The notes: generated by a model not told the origin, from the sequence alone. A stretch of DNA of 64,000 bases from Corticium candelabrum (GCF_963422355.1 NC_085085.1:8273664-8337663), one strand, 5' to 3'. Counted from the first letter of the stretch, positions 11,701 through 27,156 are shown. Program-made: numbers and translations.

Positions 11701-14700
11701 CCCTGCCAGTCAATCCAGTGTCACATTCAATGAATCCTAGGAACTCTTCTCGAACAATGACGTTGTCAACAAAGCGGACAACTACTGGCATTCTCTTTTT
11801 GTTGCTACTGTTGGTTGTCTCATCCGCGCATGCTGAAGAACGGTGCCTTCCGAACCTCTCTCAGAATAGCATCAGAAATAGATTGCCTGCAACATGCAAT
11901 TAAATCATCCTATATAGGACTTAGCTACGTGATTCTGCACTTACTACACCACGATTATGGTATGAAAGTCTCTTATGACAGAGTCATCGCCTGACGAGGC
12001 ACAAAAGTGAAGAAGAGCCAAGAAATTTCCCGGATTTACATCAGGGTTTGTACTCCCAGGTATCCAGTTCTTATTTTGATGAGCTCTAAGGGCGATATTC
12101 TGTTTTTCACAAAAAATTATTATGCGCTTTACAATTGATTGCTTATCTTCACTCTCCTTTGCTCTTGCTGACTGTGCTTGTCCTGAAGCTGTTGGACGAT
12201 GTCTGGGTGGCCCTCTTGCACAGTTGTGCGAAACGCAGATAGCTTTACCATGGAGTCCATGCGTTGGCTTTGCTTGGAGTGTTTCTACAACAGCTGGCCT
12301 TTTTGAATGAGGATAAAGGTCTGTTGCAAAGCTGACTCACGGCAAAAGATGATGGAAATAGAACATAAGGGAGACAAAATCCTCCATTACAGTTGTAGAA
12401 TTGCCTTTGCATTTTCATGGGGAAGATGGGTCCAATGAATGATGGTGGTGTTTGATGACAGGGGTTTGCAGAGGAGGATCATGTGTACCGTGCTAGCGTA
12501 ACCGTTTCAAGCCTTTGGAAGTCTTGCGTTTGGAATCACAGTCTTTATTAATCTTGCTTTCTGTGGGCTTCAACAAAGCTCAGTCTTACTTCATTTACTT
12601 CGTGCACGGCTGTCCGATGATTAATGGTGTCCAATAACAGCAGGCATGGATCCAGAGCCTCCAGAGGTGGTGCATGATAAATATCAATAAAATAATAATT
12701 GATGTTAACACTAAACTATTCTACTTAACCTTGGTAGTTACAAAATGGTACTATGCACTATGCTGCCAATTGCCATCTGAGTCTAGTATACAGATTAAAT
12801 TTTATCCTTCGGGGATGTTTTCCAGTAAAATTATAAATGAATTGATCGTAGTCTGTTTATGTCGTAGTGAAAGTGTAGCTAGGCGAGACCGTTACGTCCT
12901 TTCTGTTCCATTGTGAAACGCAGGTAAGTTTTAAGTTGTCGTAGTCCACTCATGCTTTGCTCACAACTAGTGGTTACTGTTTGTGTGCACGCAAGTAATT
13001 CTCAAAAGTGTATAATTACATTTGAAAAATGCTGTTTATAGGTGCCGACTGCTAGAGCTTGCTGCAAAGTTGAGGGCAAGTTTCTATTTCAAAAGCTTGT
13101 CACTGAACATTTCAACATACAAGCTCCTTGTCCAAAGTTGCAGGACTATAGGCTGATCCTCTTGGTAAAACACTCCAATCTCTTCTGCTTGTTGTTTCCA
13201 GAAGGTGTCTGTACACATAGCTAGATGGACAAGGCTTAGTCCAAGCACTGACTTTTTCTGTGTGTCTTAAAATCTTTCCCTGCACAATTACACAAACAAG
13301 AAAATTATAAGGTCCCAACAACATTTGAGTCTAAACACTCACTATATTTGACCAAGGCAGTGATCCAGAAACAGAACCACTGTAGTTCTTTTATAGTACC
13401 CTTCTAATATCTCTGTTAGAACATTTATGTGGTTTCTTTGCGTACCACAACGACGAGATAAGGATGGCACACAGTCATCTACGGTATACAGGTTTATGAA
13501 CTTTTTCAGCTTTATAAACTTTATCAGCTTCATATTTGAACTGTGCATTGGTCACTGTGTTCCGACACGTTATCCCTGAAATACTGCAGTCCGGGGAAAG
13601 TCCTATCTATGTCTCTATATATTCTCTAGAATCTTTTATAGAATTTCTATCAAGACACGCCCACTGGGTTTGGGGTGCACATGCACCAGGTGCACCATTC
13701 CTGGATCTGTGCCTGAACAGGGGTGGTGCTCTAGTTAGTATGTTTACAAACTGATGCGTACAGTACAAGTAAGTAATTTTTTGGGTTCACAGGATGATAC
13801 CAGCAAACATGCATATTGCGATTTTGCTAGTTTAGCAGCTATTGTTGGCTGCTTTGAGTATGAGCTAACATAAGAATGCATATTGTAAACCTTTACAATA
13901 ATAAAAATGTGGCTGAATCATTTATTTATTGGAAATTGATTTTATTTAATAATAGTATTTTAATAGTTAAATGTGAGCTAATTAGAGGAACACTCTGTTG
14001 TTAGTGCTACGCCCACGCACACTTGATTGCATAGCTACGCAATCAAGATAGAAGGTTGGTCTGAACTACAGGCAAAGCTGGATATGAGAGTGCTAAATAG
14101 TAGCAGCAAATAGCCTGAAAACAGAGCGCATACGATGGACGTGAGAAACATTACATCAACACGTGCTAATGCTAGGAACCTTGCTATCATCAAAATGCTA
14201 GAAGGCACTTGCGAGACGTTGAGAAAATGTGTTCGTGTGTTATGAAACGGGCATGGATGCGCATACAAGGCTAAAGGGGCCAACTGAACTGCATTTGTGT
14301 GCTTGCACTTATCACATGACCTGATTATTGCTTACCACGTGATCATTGTATGCGCTCTGTTTTCACGCTGATATGTAGCAATCGCATGTTCAAACCTGTT
14401 TTGTGTAAAACGTAACCTATTTGGTGCCTTCAACCTGAAGAATGATAACGAGTTGGTTGCGCGCGACCCGAACTCTGCTTCAACAACGAGATTGCAAATC
14501 ACTTCCGTACATTTTCTGTATTTGTAATGGTGACTATGCTCTGATATCCAGCTTTGCCTGTAGTTCAGCTCAACCTTTCTACTTCATTGCATAGACCATG
14601 CAATCAAATTTGCAGTGGCGTAGCGCTAAACGACGGAGTGTACCTTTAACAGAATCATGTACACTATTCATAGGGATTTAGAGAATGTAAGTAGTGGACA

Positions 14701-17700
14701 AACAGAAAAGCAAGATTCCCAGTAAGCTACTACATTTGCATGTTTTCTTGAGCCAACTCAATGCTTTGTAGTGAAAAGGGAAAAATCACAGTGGGCAAAG
14801 CTTGGATGCGGGCATCTTCTGTATATTTAACAGGTGCTGGGCATGGTTTAGCAAATGGCTTCTCTTTGTTTATGTTATTACCAAGTAATTTGGAATCACT
14901 CATATAATTTTCTTGTTATTTTGGTACACGTTGACTGAATCTCACAGAATAACTGCTATATGCATGCTAATTTAAGTTTGAAGACATTAAAACAATTTAC
15001 ATAGGACTTCCTAAGAATGTGTACAGTGCTAAATGTGAATGTTATTTATAGCACAAGTTTACTGCTGAAGCATTTACCATTTAATGGTTACTACTGTTCA
15101 CACCTTTGATATTGGTGTAGATCTTCGGAGACAATTGGAAGGAAAGATTGGACATTTAATTAGGATTTTTTAGTATAAAGGCTACCCTTAAGAAGTATAC
15201 AATGTTGTCTGAATGTATGAAGTTGTGAGTAGCGAATGTAAATGCTTGCAACAAAGCAAATTTTTTGGCTTGCTGTGAAGCATAGCTTCTAAGACAATTA
15301 TGATAAAACCTCCACTTTTTGCAATTAACACTATGCTAAGAGATCAGTATTCTGGTATCAGTTGCTGTCTACGTGTATTACTTGTTTGCTGAAACTTTTG
15401 GTGGGGTCATGTGTGGCATTGTCCTTTTTTCAAAACTGAATGGGTATACCTTGCTTTGCTGACGCCAAGACTATTGCTGAGATTTTCTTTGTTTTGTTTA
15501 TTAGCCAGATTTTCTCATCATGATTAGTATTATGTATGCTCAAGTAGTTGGAATGAAAGCTTTTAATGTAGGGTAAATGAGTTATAATAGCATTGTTGCT
15601 TTGTCCCAACCTTATGAAAGTGGTAGGACTGTTGCAATGTTGTAGGATCAACAAGTTTTTGAAATTGGGTGGTACGTATACATGCCACATAAATTTATTG
15701 ATTTAGATATTGTTTTTACTTGGGATCAAGCAAACTGGACTTAATTTTAACATGATTTTGTACTTCACAGAGGTGTTTACTAGAAGTACTTTTGTTTTAA
15801 ATTGCAAACACAAAGCAAACAAATGTAATAATACACGTAAATTGAAAGTCTGTCTAGCAAGATGAAGTATCAGGAACATCTTCTTTGACTTAATATATAA
15901 CTGTGCTTTAATTAATAATCAATGTAATGTTTTATGATATCCGTCCATCACACTAACAAATGGCCACTACTGCCACGTTTTGCACCCAATTTTTGCAGAA
16001 ATTGCCACACATGCCTGCGACACCAAGATGCAAAATTCTCTTGAGGGGTTGACTGTGGAGTGCCATGTCAACAAAGTTTGCTGCATTGAAGGCATATGAA
16101 CATACTGTAGCACTCAAACTATCGACATGTACTATCTATTTCTACATAATGTGGTTGGAGGTGTTGAAATGTAGCACTTAAAAATGATCGCCGTCTACCG
16201 GCCGACAGTATACTGCCTATGCCACGTAATGTTAGAGTCGTAAGTGAGTGTTGTAATGTTGCGTATAAAAGCCGATCTTGAATAAAGCCGATCTCGAATA
16301 AGAACTGCAAAATCGAAGACCTTATGCTGCGTACAAGCCTGTTGCTTGTAGAAGCCAAGCTTGTAATTCACAATGCTCAGCACACGTACAGGCATTTGCA
16401 CGTGCACATTGGCATGTGTGGACAATGATAAAAACTGGCATCTCATAGTATTCATGTCCATTATCGTAAAGGGGAACTCCAACGGAAATACAACCTGCTC
16501 TCAAAATGTAGTCTTTATCGTGAAACTTTGTGCTGCGCTACTTTCAGGCCAGCCGTCACTTTGGTAGCAGAGAAAACGCATGTAATGTATGGAGCATGCG
16601 CCAGGCAGACACGTTATTGGTGCTAAGCTCCGCCTACACCAAATGCATTACCTGCGTAGCTCAGTTACCTTTCCAGTAAAATACATGCAAACTAAACGGG
16701 AATGGTAACTATAGAGGGATCTTGTGTATTAAGGCCTTAGAAGAGCTCTTTGTAGCAAAAGTAGGATGTTAGACGCGGTTTTTTCTCAGCAGACTTGACC
16801 CTCTCTTCTCACAGAAGATGAGGCTAGCGCAGTACAACTCAACCGTAATTAGCGTCAGCCTCCGCTCTATTGATCTATGAGGAGAAACACACACAAGGTT
16901 CAAGTATGTCAAAGAAGCATACGTTCTCTTCGAGAAACCTGCATAGGCAGACATGCCCCTTCTTGTTGCTCTCTAGTTCTACGTCCACGTCAAAATTAGG
17001 TAACAGTCCGGTGTGCTCAGCTTTGTCGATCAGCATGGCTTGTAAATGTCTCTGAGTTGTGATAGAGAATTGAGTATCTGGGAATGACGTAGGGGCGGTA
17101 TATTGCCATGGTCACGAGTCTACACACTGTGCAGGGTGTAAACAACTTAAATACTACAGTAATAGCTACATCGTCTACGTCATTGCACTCAGGTAAAAGT
17201 CTAAGGCTCAATCAAAGCAAGACGGGACCTGTAACACTTTACCCAGACGCTGTTTGAAGGGGGCGTGTCTGCGTACTCAGAGCTCTCCAAGGGAATCTCA
17301 TATTTGAACCCTTTGAGTATTTCTCTTGTAGATTAATAGAACAAAGGCTAACACTAATTATTGTCGAGTTTTGTTGCGCTAGCCTCATCTTCCGTAAGAG
17401 GAGAGAGTCAAATCTGCGGGGAGAAAACAGCTTCTAGCATCCTACTTTTGTTGCAGAGAGCTCTTCTTAAGTCCTTAAAACACAAGATCCCTCTATAGTT
17501 ATCATTCCGGTTAGTTTTCGTGTAGTTTACTGGCAAGATAACTGAGCTGCACAGGCAATTTGTGTAGGTGGAGCTTAGCACCAATGACATAACAACTTGG
17601 CGCATGGTCCATACCTAACCCGCGCTTTCTTTACTACCAAAGCGACTGTTTGCCTGAAAGTAGCGCAGCACGAAGTTTCACGATAAAGCCTACATTTTGA

Positions 17701-20700
17701 GATCAGGTTGTATTTTCGTTGGATTTCCCTTTAACGAACCTTGCTTTTACAAGGGGTATATATGGTGTCATATCTATACCTTAACATGTTAGTACTGTTC
17801 AATTGGCATATAAAGCTGTCCTGAATATATGCCTGTCTTAAATATTAGCCTAAATTCCAATTTGGTTTATACAGAAATAAGCACGGCTTTTATTTGACAT
17901 TACGGTAGTTAGAAAATGGTATACACAGCTGTGCTACATTTGTATACCATGTGAGAGCAATTTGATTGGTTATTAATTTTATACAGCTGGTATTACAGCA
18001 CTCATTAATGTTAATATTATCAGAATAACAAGGATATCCAGATTTGCCCATACGATAAGTGATTTGAATCATGCAAAGCCATTGGTTGGGTTGAATTACT
18101 GTTCATTTTGAGTTGTGAGTACATCAATCTTACTTACTTGTTTGCCAGTAACCATTCTGTAACTAATTAGACGGAGTCTAAGTGCATTGGCTGTTTAGTA
18201 GCTCATTAAAGGCATATCAAATCATCTACACGTTATTGAAACCAGCTGTGTTGTGCTGTTGATCATAGCAATGGTAGGGTATACTTGTTTCCCTTGATGG
18301 CAGTAGAGTATCAGCTTACAAATGATTTGTACCCGCTGTATCAACCAATCAGAGTTGCCAAAAACAGTGTGACATGATAAAATTAATTTTATACAGCTGG
18401 TATTTACAGCACTTATTAATATTATCTGTAGCTAGCAAGTCTGTAGAACTCCATTCATTTTGTCTCAACTGATTTGAGGCATTGTCTTCTGCAGCTCTTC
18501 TATGTCCTTTGCCAGTTCCTCCTCAGTTACTTTTTTGTAGGCCAATATGCTTTCTGTGATTACTTGATTTTCTCTTTAGTTGAGTTTTTCATGTTTGCTA
18601 CTAAAATACTACTAAACAGTCACAGAACTGAATATCAGCAATTAAAGTATTGTTTTAGAGCAAATCTCAAACTTAATTAATAATACCTAGATGAGGTAGA
18701 TGAGCTCATTCTCTTCTATACTTGATGGTGTTGACTGTCATTGCACCACAACATGCTCAGGTCCTGACATTGTCTTAAAAGATTTGAGTCAGGAACTGCT
18801 CTGTTTGTTCATTATTTACTGCCCTGTATATAATATATATTGGCAATTTCTGTTGATTTTCTTGGACACACAGATAGCCGGTAGAGGAGCATCATAATGC
18901 AAGACAGCCCAATCACAGAGAAATCCTCATTTACGTGAACATCAATTCCTGAACTTCCAGTTTGCATCCTGACTTCAGTGAAGAAAAACATTACAGACAT
19001 GTTTCAGTAACCAACAGCAGCTTTGCTTCATTGTGGACTCAACAAGCTGGGTTATTAGTATAAAAAGTAATGTCAGGCAGATGTTGGAAGGCACTCAACC
19101 AGGTTCCACTGCACTGACGCAATGAAAGCTTAAACACTGGAAGTAGAGTTCTAGGGTTAGCTGTATGTGTTTGGTAAGGTTAGTCTTGGGTTCCATAAAT
19201 GCTATGGTGCACTATGCCCAAGCCAGCAGTGTTTGACATCAATACCTAGGTTCTACTGATGAAGTTCATAAGTTGAAAGTTGAACTGGCGCAGGAGAGAG
19301 AGAAAGCTAAGCATACATGGCACATGAATTGTGCTCGGGTTAGCGAGCTATAGAATCTTTTGGCCAAAAAAGAGGATGAGATAGCTGAATTGAATAGAAA
19401 GTTAAATGACTGCAAACGTCCCATCCCTGCGAGGTCACACCACCAGTGGATATATTTATTGGTGAGAATGCGGAATTAAGATTTGAAGACTGGTTGCCAT
19501 CTCTACAGCGATCTGCTCACTGGAATGGTTGGAAGTGCTGACAAAGAAGTTATTCATTTGGCAAGACACCTTCACAGCCGCGCGTGGAAGAATGGATTCT
19601 GCTTGGAGAGGAAGAGAAAATAACTCTTGTTGGAGCAGTAAAAGCCACAACGGAGGCACTGGGCCCAGGCAGCAAAATCCTTACTGCATAAAACAATTGT
19701 CATACTGCACAGGGGGATACAGAACCAGTATAGTCATTCGTGAAGAGGCTTGAGCATACATTCAGAGTAGCTTATGGTGCTGACAAGCTTAGCTCAGAAA
19801 CAAGAGCTACTTTGCTTTATGGTTAGGTGCAGGAAGGGTGTGAAGCACGATCCCATGCACTGCCCAAATGTTTCGGGTGCTCTGACTTACAAAGAGCTAG
19901 AAAGAATGAAGAAAAGAGACAGTCTGAACTTAAGAAAAGGAAGGGTCATCAAAGTTACTGAAAACACAGACCAGTAGTGCTGCCACAGCTAGGACTAGCC
20001 CACCTAGTACCGACCAATCTGGGTTTTTTGGCACAGGACGGTATTCCGAGTTCTGTGATTATTGTTGCAACCAGGGCACTGGAAGCCTGATTGTCGTCGT
20101 AGAATCCGATCCAAAAGTGGCAGCAGGGATTCCCGCTTGCACAGTCATGGGCAGACGACTTCCGCTACAGGCAATACCAGGGCCATACAGGTTTCATCTC
20201 TCATAGCCGAACAAGCTGCTAAAGGTCTTATGTCGCTACTTCACACCTTGTCGATGAAAGTGGCAACGATTATGTTAACACCATATGAATTCACTCCAGG
20301 GAGTTCCAGCTCAAGGTATCATTGATAGCGCTAACATAACCATTATGGAAGCTGAGCTATTTAAGAAAGTGGCTGCCACTAACAAATCAAGAAGAAGCTT
20401 GACAAGACTTCTTGCATATCTGATCAGAAGACATTCGGTTTGGACGTCTACCTCCAGCTGGACATTTCTTTCAGAGAGAAGACAATGCAGACACCAGTAC
20501 ACATGAAGATGGATGCCCCGACCCCTTACTCTTGGACGAAGGTGTCTGTAGGCAACTTGGAATCCTCTCCTACCTGAACCAACAATAGCAGTCCACAATG
20601 CAAAGACGGGGGCCATGAGGTAGCCGCAGTGCCAACAATTAGAGTATGTCTCTTGCAGTCAGCCAAAGTTCCAGCTGGACAGAGTAAGTTGGTCCTCGTT

Positions 20701-23700
20701 TACTTTCAAGGAAGCTTTTTAGGACAGTCACTGTTCTTTGAGCAAGGCCTCCACTGTAATACGTATCCTCGATGTTTGTGCTCCAGTACTCTAATGCATG
20801 CACCCCATCTTCCGCAGCACCTGCATACTTAGTACGATTACGTGCAATATACTAATCTCAACAGTAACGTCAATGTTGAAATTGAACAAAGTTCGACAGT
20901 GTCAATCAACTCTCACACATTTATGGAATGGTGATGCTTTTTAATTAATTAAGAGTGTATTTGTAATTTCGTTGTGTATACGCATTTACTGTACTTAGTT
21001 TGTAAATGTGTGACAATGAACAGCTACACATGTGCCAATAGTAAGTCAGTTTGAATTACAAACTCTTGATAATTAATACATAACGCATATCAATAAAGTC
21101 TATCCAATTATTGAAACTTTCTTCAATAACTTTCATAACGTTTGTGTGGACAGACTAACAACTGCCAAAACAGATTATGCACTGAACACTAGGTAGTATG
21201 TCTTTTAGAAATAACTTGTTTCTGCTCAGCACAATTTGGAATGTATGTAACATTTGATGATATGTAAACGCCATTTCATTAGATGTCACCACTAGCTTGT
21301 ATTGACACTGCTTTGCTTGGCTACTTTTCATTGTTTTATTAGGTTCCAGGCTGCAAGTTTATATGTATTACCTTTTACCCTGTGTACGGAGCTGAACAGT
21401 GCTTCTGGTCACGGGAGTGGGCTTCTGCTCAGAAACAGTTTTATGACTCATGTCAGTCATCTGTTGGTATCAACTACATTGAGACAGACAGTAGAATTGA
21501 AGGCTGGTTTCGAGAATCCTCTCCATCCAAAGTAATAGATAGCTATGTCAACTCATGTGGACCAGGTATGGCAATTCATGCAGTTCTCAAACTCACAGAT
21601 GCAATAAACCTGCAATGTCAAATTTGGCTTATGCATACTGGATAATTGTGGTTTGTTCTTATGTTTGTTCAGATTTTCCTATTGAAAGTGAAGGTTTTTC
21701 TATTCAAGATGTAAAGACTCGCATTAGTTGTATAAATGATAAACAGGCAAGTCATGGCATTGCACATTTATTACATGATTAGATGCATGACCCGTCCTTC
21801 GTACGGGCAGAGTGCTGTAGTGTTATGACGGAAGACCAGTTTGAGCGTGTGTAGACAAGTCACATGCAATTTTCGCCTGGAAGTATGACGCGGCAGAAAG
21901 GGGTCTGGCTACGCGAGACCAACTTCCTGTGTGGATTCCGTGCAAATGACTAGTGTGGATGTGTGTTCGAATGAACTGGAATGTGCTAATTAGTTAATAT
22001 CACGTTGAAAGACAAATGAAAATGTAACCAAGTGTCCCGTTCTGAAAGTTTGCAGTGACTTTTTCGTTCAGAGATATATATCGTTGTCACTTTGAAGACG
22101 TTGGTGCCATTGCAGGGAACAAGCGTATCGAATGTGGCAGGTATTCGGCGCGCGTACTCGGGCAAACCAAAGGTAGGCATATTTTAAAGACTCGGATGTC
22201 CTACTAAAAAACATGTCTTTTTGACATCGCCGGTAATGAATGACACTCTCAGTGCATACCGTTCAAGTCAGGAATGGGCAGTTTAATTTTGGTGGAGATC
22301 CAATGAGCCGTTGCAGATAAATTTGTGCAGGAGTGGATGTGGGGTCTTCCTGGGATGTATTTTGAAATGTACTCAACACGTTTCCAACCTACGAACTGAA
22401 CATTATTTCTTTTTAGAACTCCATATATGTCTTTGCTCTGGACGCAGTTTAATGTGTAAGATAAGTAAAATCAACTACAGCTTGATCAGATAACCCAGTG
22501 TGATGGGACTTGTAGATAGCATTGTGACGTAACAATGGCATGTGAACAATCAATGAATATATTTAAATCGAGAGTGAGCATTGCACACTTAGTTATCAGA
22601 AAACAAAACTACCCTATGAAATTGAGTTCTCGTAATGGAACTTCCTCAAATTGAGTCTATCAGGGGCATTCAGTCTCCTTCCTGAACGACAATCAGCATT
22701 ATGTCATTCTACGTTGCACCCAAAAAGGGACCCGATTGAAGCTGGAAGCCAACGCCACCCTGCCTATGTTCTTACCCATGCCAAGTTACGCCTGTATCCC
22801 AAATTTTATCCTTGTGGGTGATCCGGTCTAGCCGGCTATCAACTTATACCTACCGTGTAAGATGAAATATTGGCGGGGAATTTATTTGGCAGATTGGCAG
22901 ATTTTTTAGCAACCGCCAATATACAATCCGCTATTAATTTGGCCATTGGGATATGTTGATGTCATCACCCACGTGAATCAAGCATCATGCGATATTACGT
23001 GGATGAGACTACAAGATGGTAACCACTGCTTGCCGTCTGTAGTGCCTAGTCTGTCAAACAGAGAGGTTCAATATGACAATGAGGCCGTGCAGCTATCAAT
23101 GAAGTCATGCGGGTTAAATTCCGTAATTGCAAACTCCTTCATGAAAGCAGCCACTTAGCGGGTGGGGAATATCGTACATATCAATTATCTAACAACGCTG
23201 TCCAACTGCCAAAATATAATCCACCACTATGCTTTTACCGTCAATTTTTAGCAAACAGCCAAAATAAATTCCTGCTAATGTTTCATCTTATACGGTATAT
23301 GCAATAGTTTAGAAGATAGGTATTGCAAGCTGTGGCAAGATATTCATTTTACTATGGTTAATATATAATTGTTATGGCCTATAATGTATAAGTGATTGTT
23401 GTGCAGTTTGTTTTTCCTGGACTTTTCCTGCAGTGGGAAGCCATTGTCAAGTTAAATAATGGAAGCTATTGTGTACCCGATGCTGTTGTTGATGCTGTCA
23501 AGAAATGGACAAAACACAACAGCTGTGGGAGAGTTGTTGTAGTTGGTGATGGCAAGCATCAAGGTAAGATTACTACAAGCGTTTGTATCTGAGGCTTTAC
23601 TTACAGAGACAATAGCAAAAGTTTTGTGACTATAACTGATTTGTTTAAGTTTATGTTTTCAATGACTTTTTGTGATTGTGTGAGTTGTAAGTTGTAGCCT

Positions 23701-26700
23701 TAATTTTGAGATTTTGTCACAGTTTCTTCTGCATTGTGAAATGTCAACATAAAATTAGTCAAGAATCAGTTTTCAAAACTTTAGCAACATTGACCTCATG
23801 CAAAGCTTGATATGAGTCAAAGCATGTACTTTGTGTTGCAGAGATGCATGCCACTTACTTTGTTGCTATTTGCTATTGTTGTCTGTTTGTACTTGTTAGT
23901 GTATCTGTTAGTGTGACTGTGTTCACAGTATTGTCTCATGTAGTATCAATGCTCGGTCATTTGGCATCAGAAGACAGCACACGACAGATGCTGCGACCAC
24001 TGTTATGTTTAGCTAGTCAGGTTTGTGACTTTGGTTTATAAAACAGCATGTTTTGATTGTTCAAATTTCACAATTTTTGCAGATATCTAGTCCCCTGTTT
24101 TTTATGATTGCTACCAGGTCATACAAATGTGGTGGACACTTCTTACCGCCTAAGCCTGGAATGTTGGCATGGTTACAGTATGTGCTAGACATTAACCTTT
24201 ACCATCAGGTGAGGCAAAGAGCTCTGTTTTCAACTGTTTTATAAAGGGAAAGATTACATTGTATGCAATACTATATGTTTGGAGTTATTCAAAATTATTG
24301 ACATTTTCACGAGAGGTACAAAGTGCATGCTTTTCCAATACCTCTTCTTCTCCTTCAAAGCGTATGCAATCTTGTTAACATGCAAACCATGCAATGAAAG
24401 GGCATGACAATATTTAGCTAGACCATGTTACTGTACAAGGCATGGCAATATTTACGTGGAAGATTGATGTTTTAATGGGAACATTCAAGGAAGTACTCAT
24501 TTATACTAGGTATTGGTCAGTCTCACTAACAGACGATGCCTTCTGTAGTTGTAGAAAACCAAGATAATGTCCTGGATGCTCACTATAAAGGGTAATCAGT
24601 TCTTTCATTGCAATTGAACCTCTATAGCCAATGATTTCAACTAAAAGTTTTTTGTTATAATGTGGACGAAGAGAAAAACTTTGAGATTGTCTTGGTAGAT
24701 GCACCTTGGCGTTTTGTAGACTGCTAATGTCATTCTAACAAATTCATAATACACCTTTGCAAGTCCCTTATGTTCGGGTGGGTGGCAAATGAACACCGCC
24801 TGACATGTCCCAGTCATGAAACAGAAAATTAGATGGTGAAGACAGTATTCAGGCATTTGCAACTGATCTACACTTTACAAAGCGTCCAGAGGTCGTGACC
24901 CCTTCCCTCGTAGGGTGTGCTTTGTACATAAAACTGGTGATAATTTTAACACTCTTTTGTTTGATAAGACAACAATACATTGGTATGAAGATATATGATT
25001 TACATTTCCTTTGAAATTATATGGTGGGGTGAATAACTTTTATTAAATGGATATATAACTAAGTTATGTAATTAACTCTTTACTACTAAAACAATCTAGT
25101 TAATTGTTTTTGAAATTTGTGTAGTCAAGGCCTTCTATTAGCTGTTTATGCATTATTGTGTCTGTTTAATTTTGCCTTTGCCTGTCTGATATTGAACCAA
25201 CTCATTAGACAGATATTCGAATAACTAGTATCATAGTGCTATACTGCAATGTAGTTGTTAATACAATGTCTAGTGTGTTTATATATGTAGTATCTGGACC
25301 GTAGTTAGCTTCATGTATTAGTACATACGTAGATGCCACCCTGACCGTTTAATCTTGGTGTAAACGTTTATACTACAATCAAAAATCAAGTGTACAAATG
25401 TAGTATATAGTGTAATTGGACTTGGATGCATGATACAGACAGAGTGTTCCACTGTAATCTTGTTGCTTGAACTTCTACAATTCCCCTTTACTTGTTGCCA
25501 GTTTATTTTCAATTATCACAGCAACTTTATACTTAAATTGGTGTTTTAGCTGTGGCTAGAGTTCACTTTTATCGAAATATTTTTTATCTTGGCATCTTAC
25601 ATGAATACGCACAGTTTCTGAATCATACTGATAAATGTACTTTTGTTTTACAGTTAATTGTGCCTGTTGTTTAGAAAGATGGAATATGGTGTTTTAGGTT
25701 TATGCTTTGTGTCACTTACAAGTAAAAATACTAGGCAAGTGTAAAATTGTGTAAATAATTATTTAGAGCAGTCTTTATGTCGCGAACTCATCATCTCATC
25801 AGCTTGCAGCAGAAGCAGCAGGATTGAACACTCTTAAAGTTAGTTCATGAAGATCAGCCACGTCTTTGCATAACAGAAATAATTAACAATAGTTCATTGT
25901 TTAGGCCAACGATGCTTTTCTTAATCCAAACTCTGTTAGTCTCAATTTTGTCTTCTTTACACCTTCTTTGATTTGATGTTGATGCAGTTGATTGCTGTTC
26001 ACTGTGGTGGGAAATCTATTTGCAGAATGCTATCTGATGTATCTCTGATTCAACTTGGTGGGGTGTTTATGTCATCTGACTCTAATCAATTGATAGAAAC
26101 TAGCCAATTGGTACAGTTGACCTCTGATTCGGAAGTGCGCATGACAGTCAGTCAAACAGAACTGTGTAATGATGATCAAAGTACGTTTGGCTATTTGGTC
26201 AAAAATTCCCAGTCACTTCATCAGTGAGATTCAGTTGTTTAGCCAAAACCAAGATTTCATCATGATGTGATAAATTGATGGTGGTTAGGTTTGTGACATC
26301 TTCCAAAGCAATGCTAGGACCATTTTACAGCAAGCATGAAGAGCTGTCTCATGCTCAAAACATTATCAAGGAAAGTACATGTGTACCACTTATTAGCTCT
26401 GATGGGGAGAGTGAGGAGGACATTATGCAAACTCCTGTCCACTACGGTTAGATAACTTTTCTCAGTCTTTATTAAATGAGTAATAGATTAGTAATAGATA
26501 ATATTATCGTAATAACTAAACAAACTGATTTCAGAGCTGTAGAGTACAAGTGTCAGTTTACATTACTTGTTTACCGAGTGGTGTGTGTGTGTGTGTGCAT
26601 GCGTGTGGGGTGTGCTGTAGCTCAATTAGTTAGAGAGTTCTTATGGAGTTTGTACATCCGGGACCTTGCAGCGTTGCAAATTCAAGTCAGTGATGGCGAG

Positions 26701-27040
26701 CTATAGCATAATTTCCTTAGGCAAGAAACTTACACTCAGTTGCTTCTCGTGACTCAGGAGTATAAATAAGTATCTGGTCATTGACTGGGGGTGGACAGGA
26801 CCGCTGGCTTGGCAGTAACATCATGCAGCAGACTGGTACGTGTGGGCCTTGGTGTCTAGTCCCAGAGCTGCGCCATAGTACCTCTGGATGACTCTGGCCA
26901 AGCTGCAGGTAGATTGTCAGCGATAGCCCTAAGTCTCCACGTCTCTAGTGGCAGGAGAGCTATCTTCATAACTGACCTTTATGGTCGACTCTGAACGTGT
27001 AACACTGAACGTGTAACACTTAACATTTGTCCATTTGTTC

Positions 27041-27090
<50 letters not shown>

Positions 27091-27102
27091 TGTGTGTGTG
27101 TA

Positions 27103-27156
<54 letters not shown>

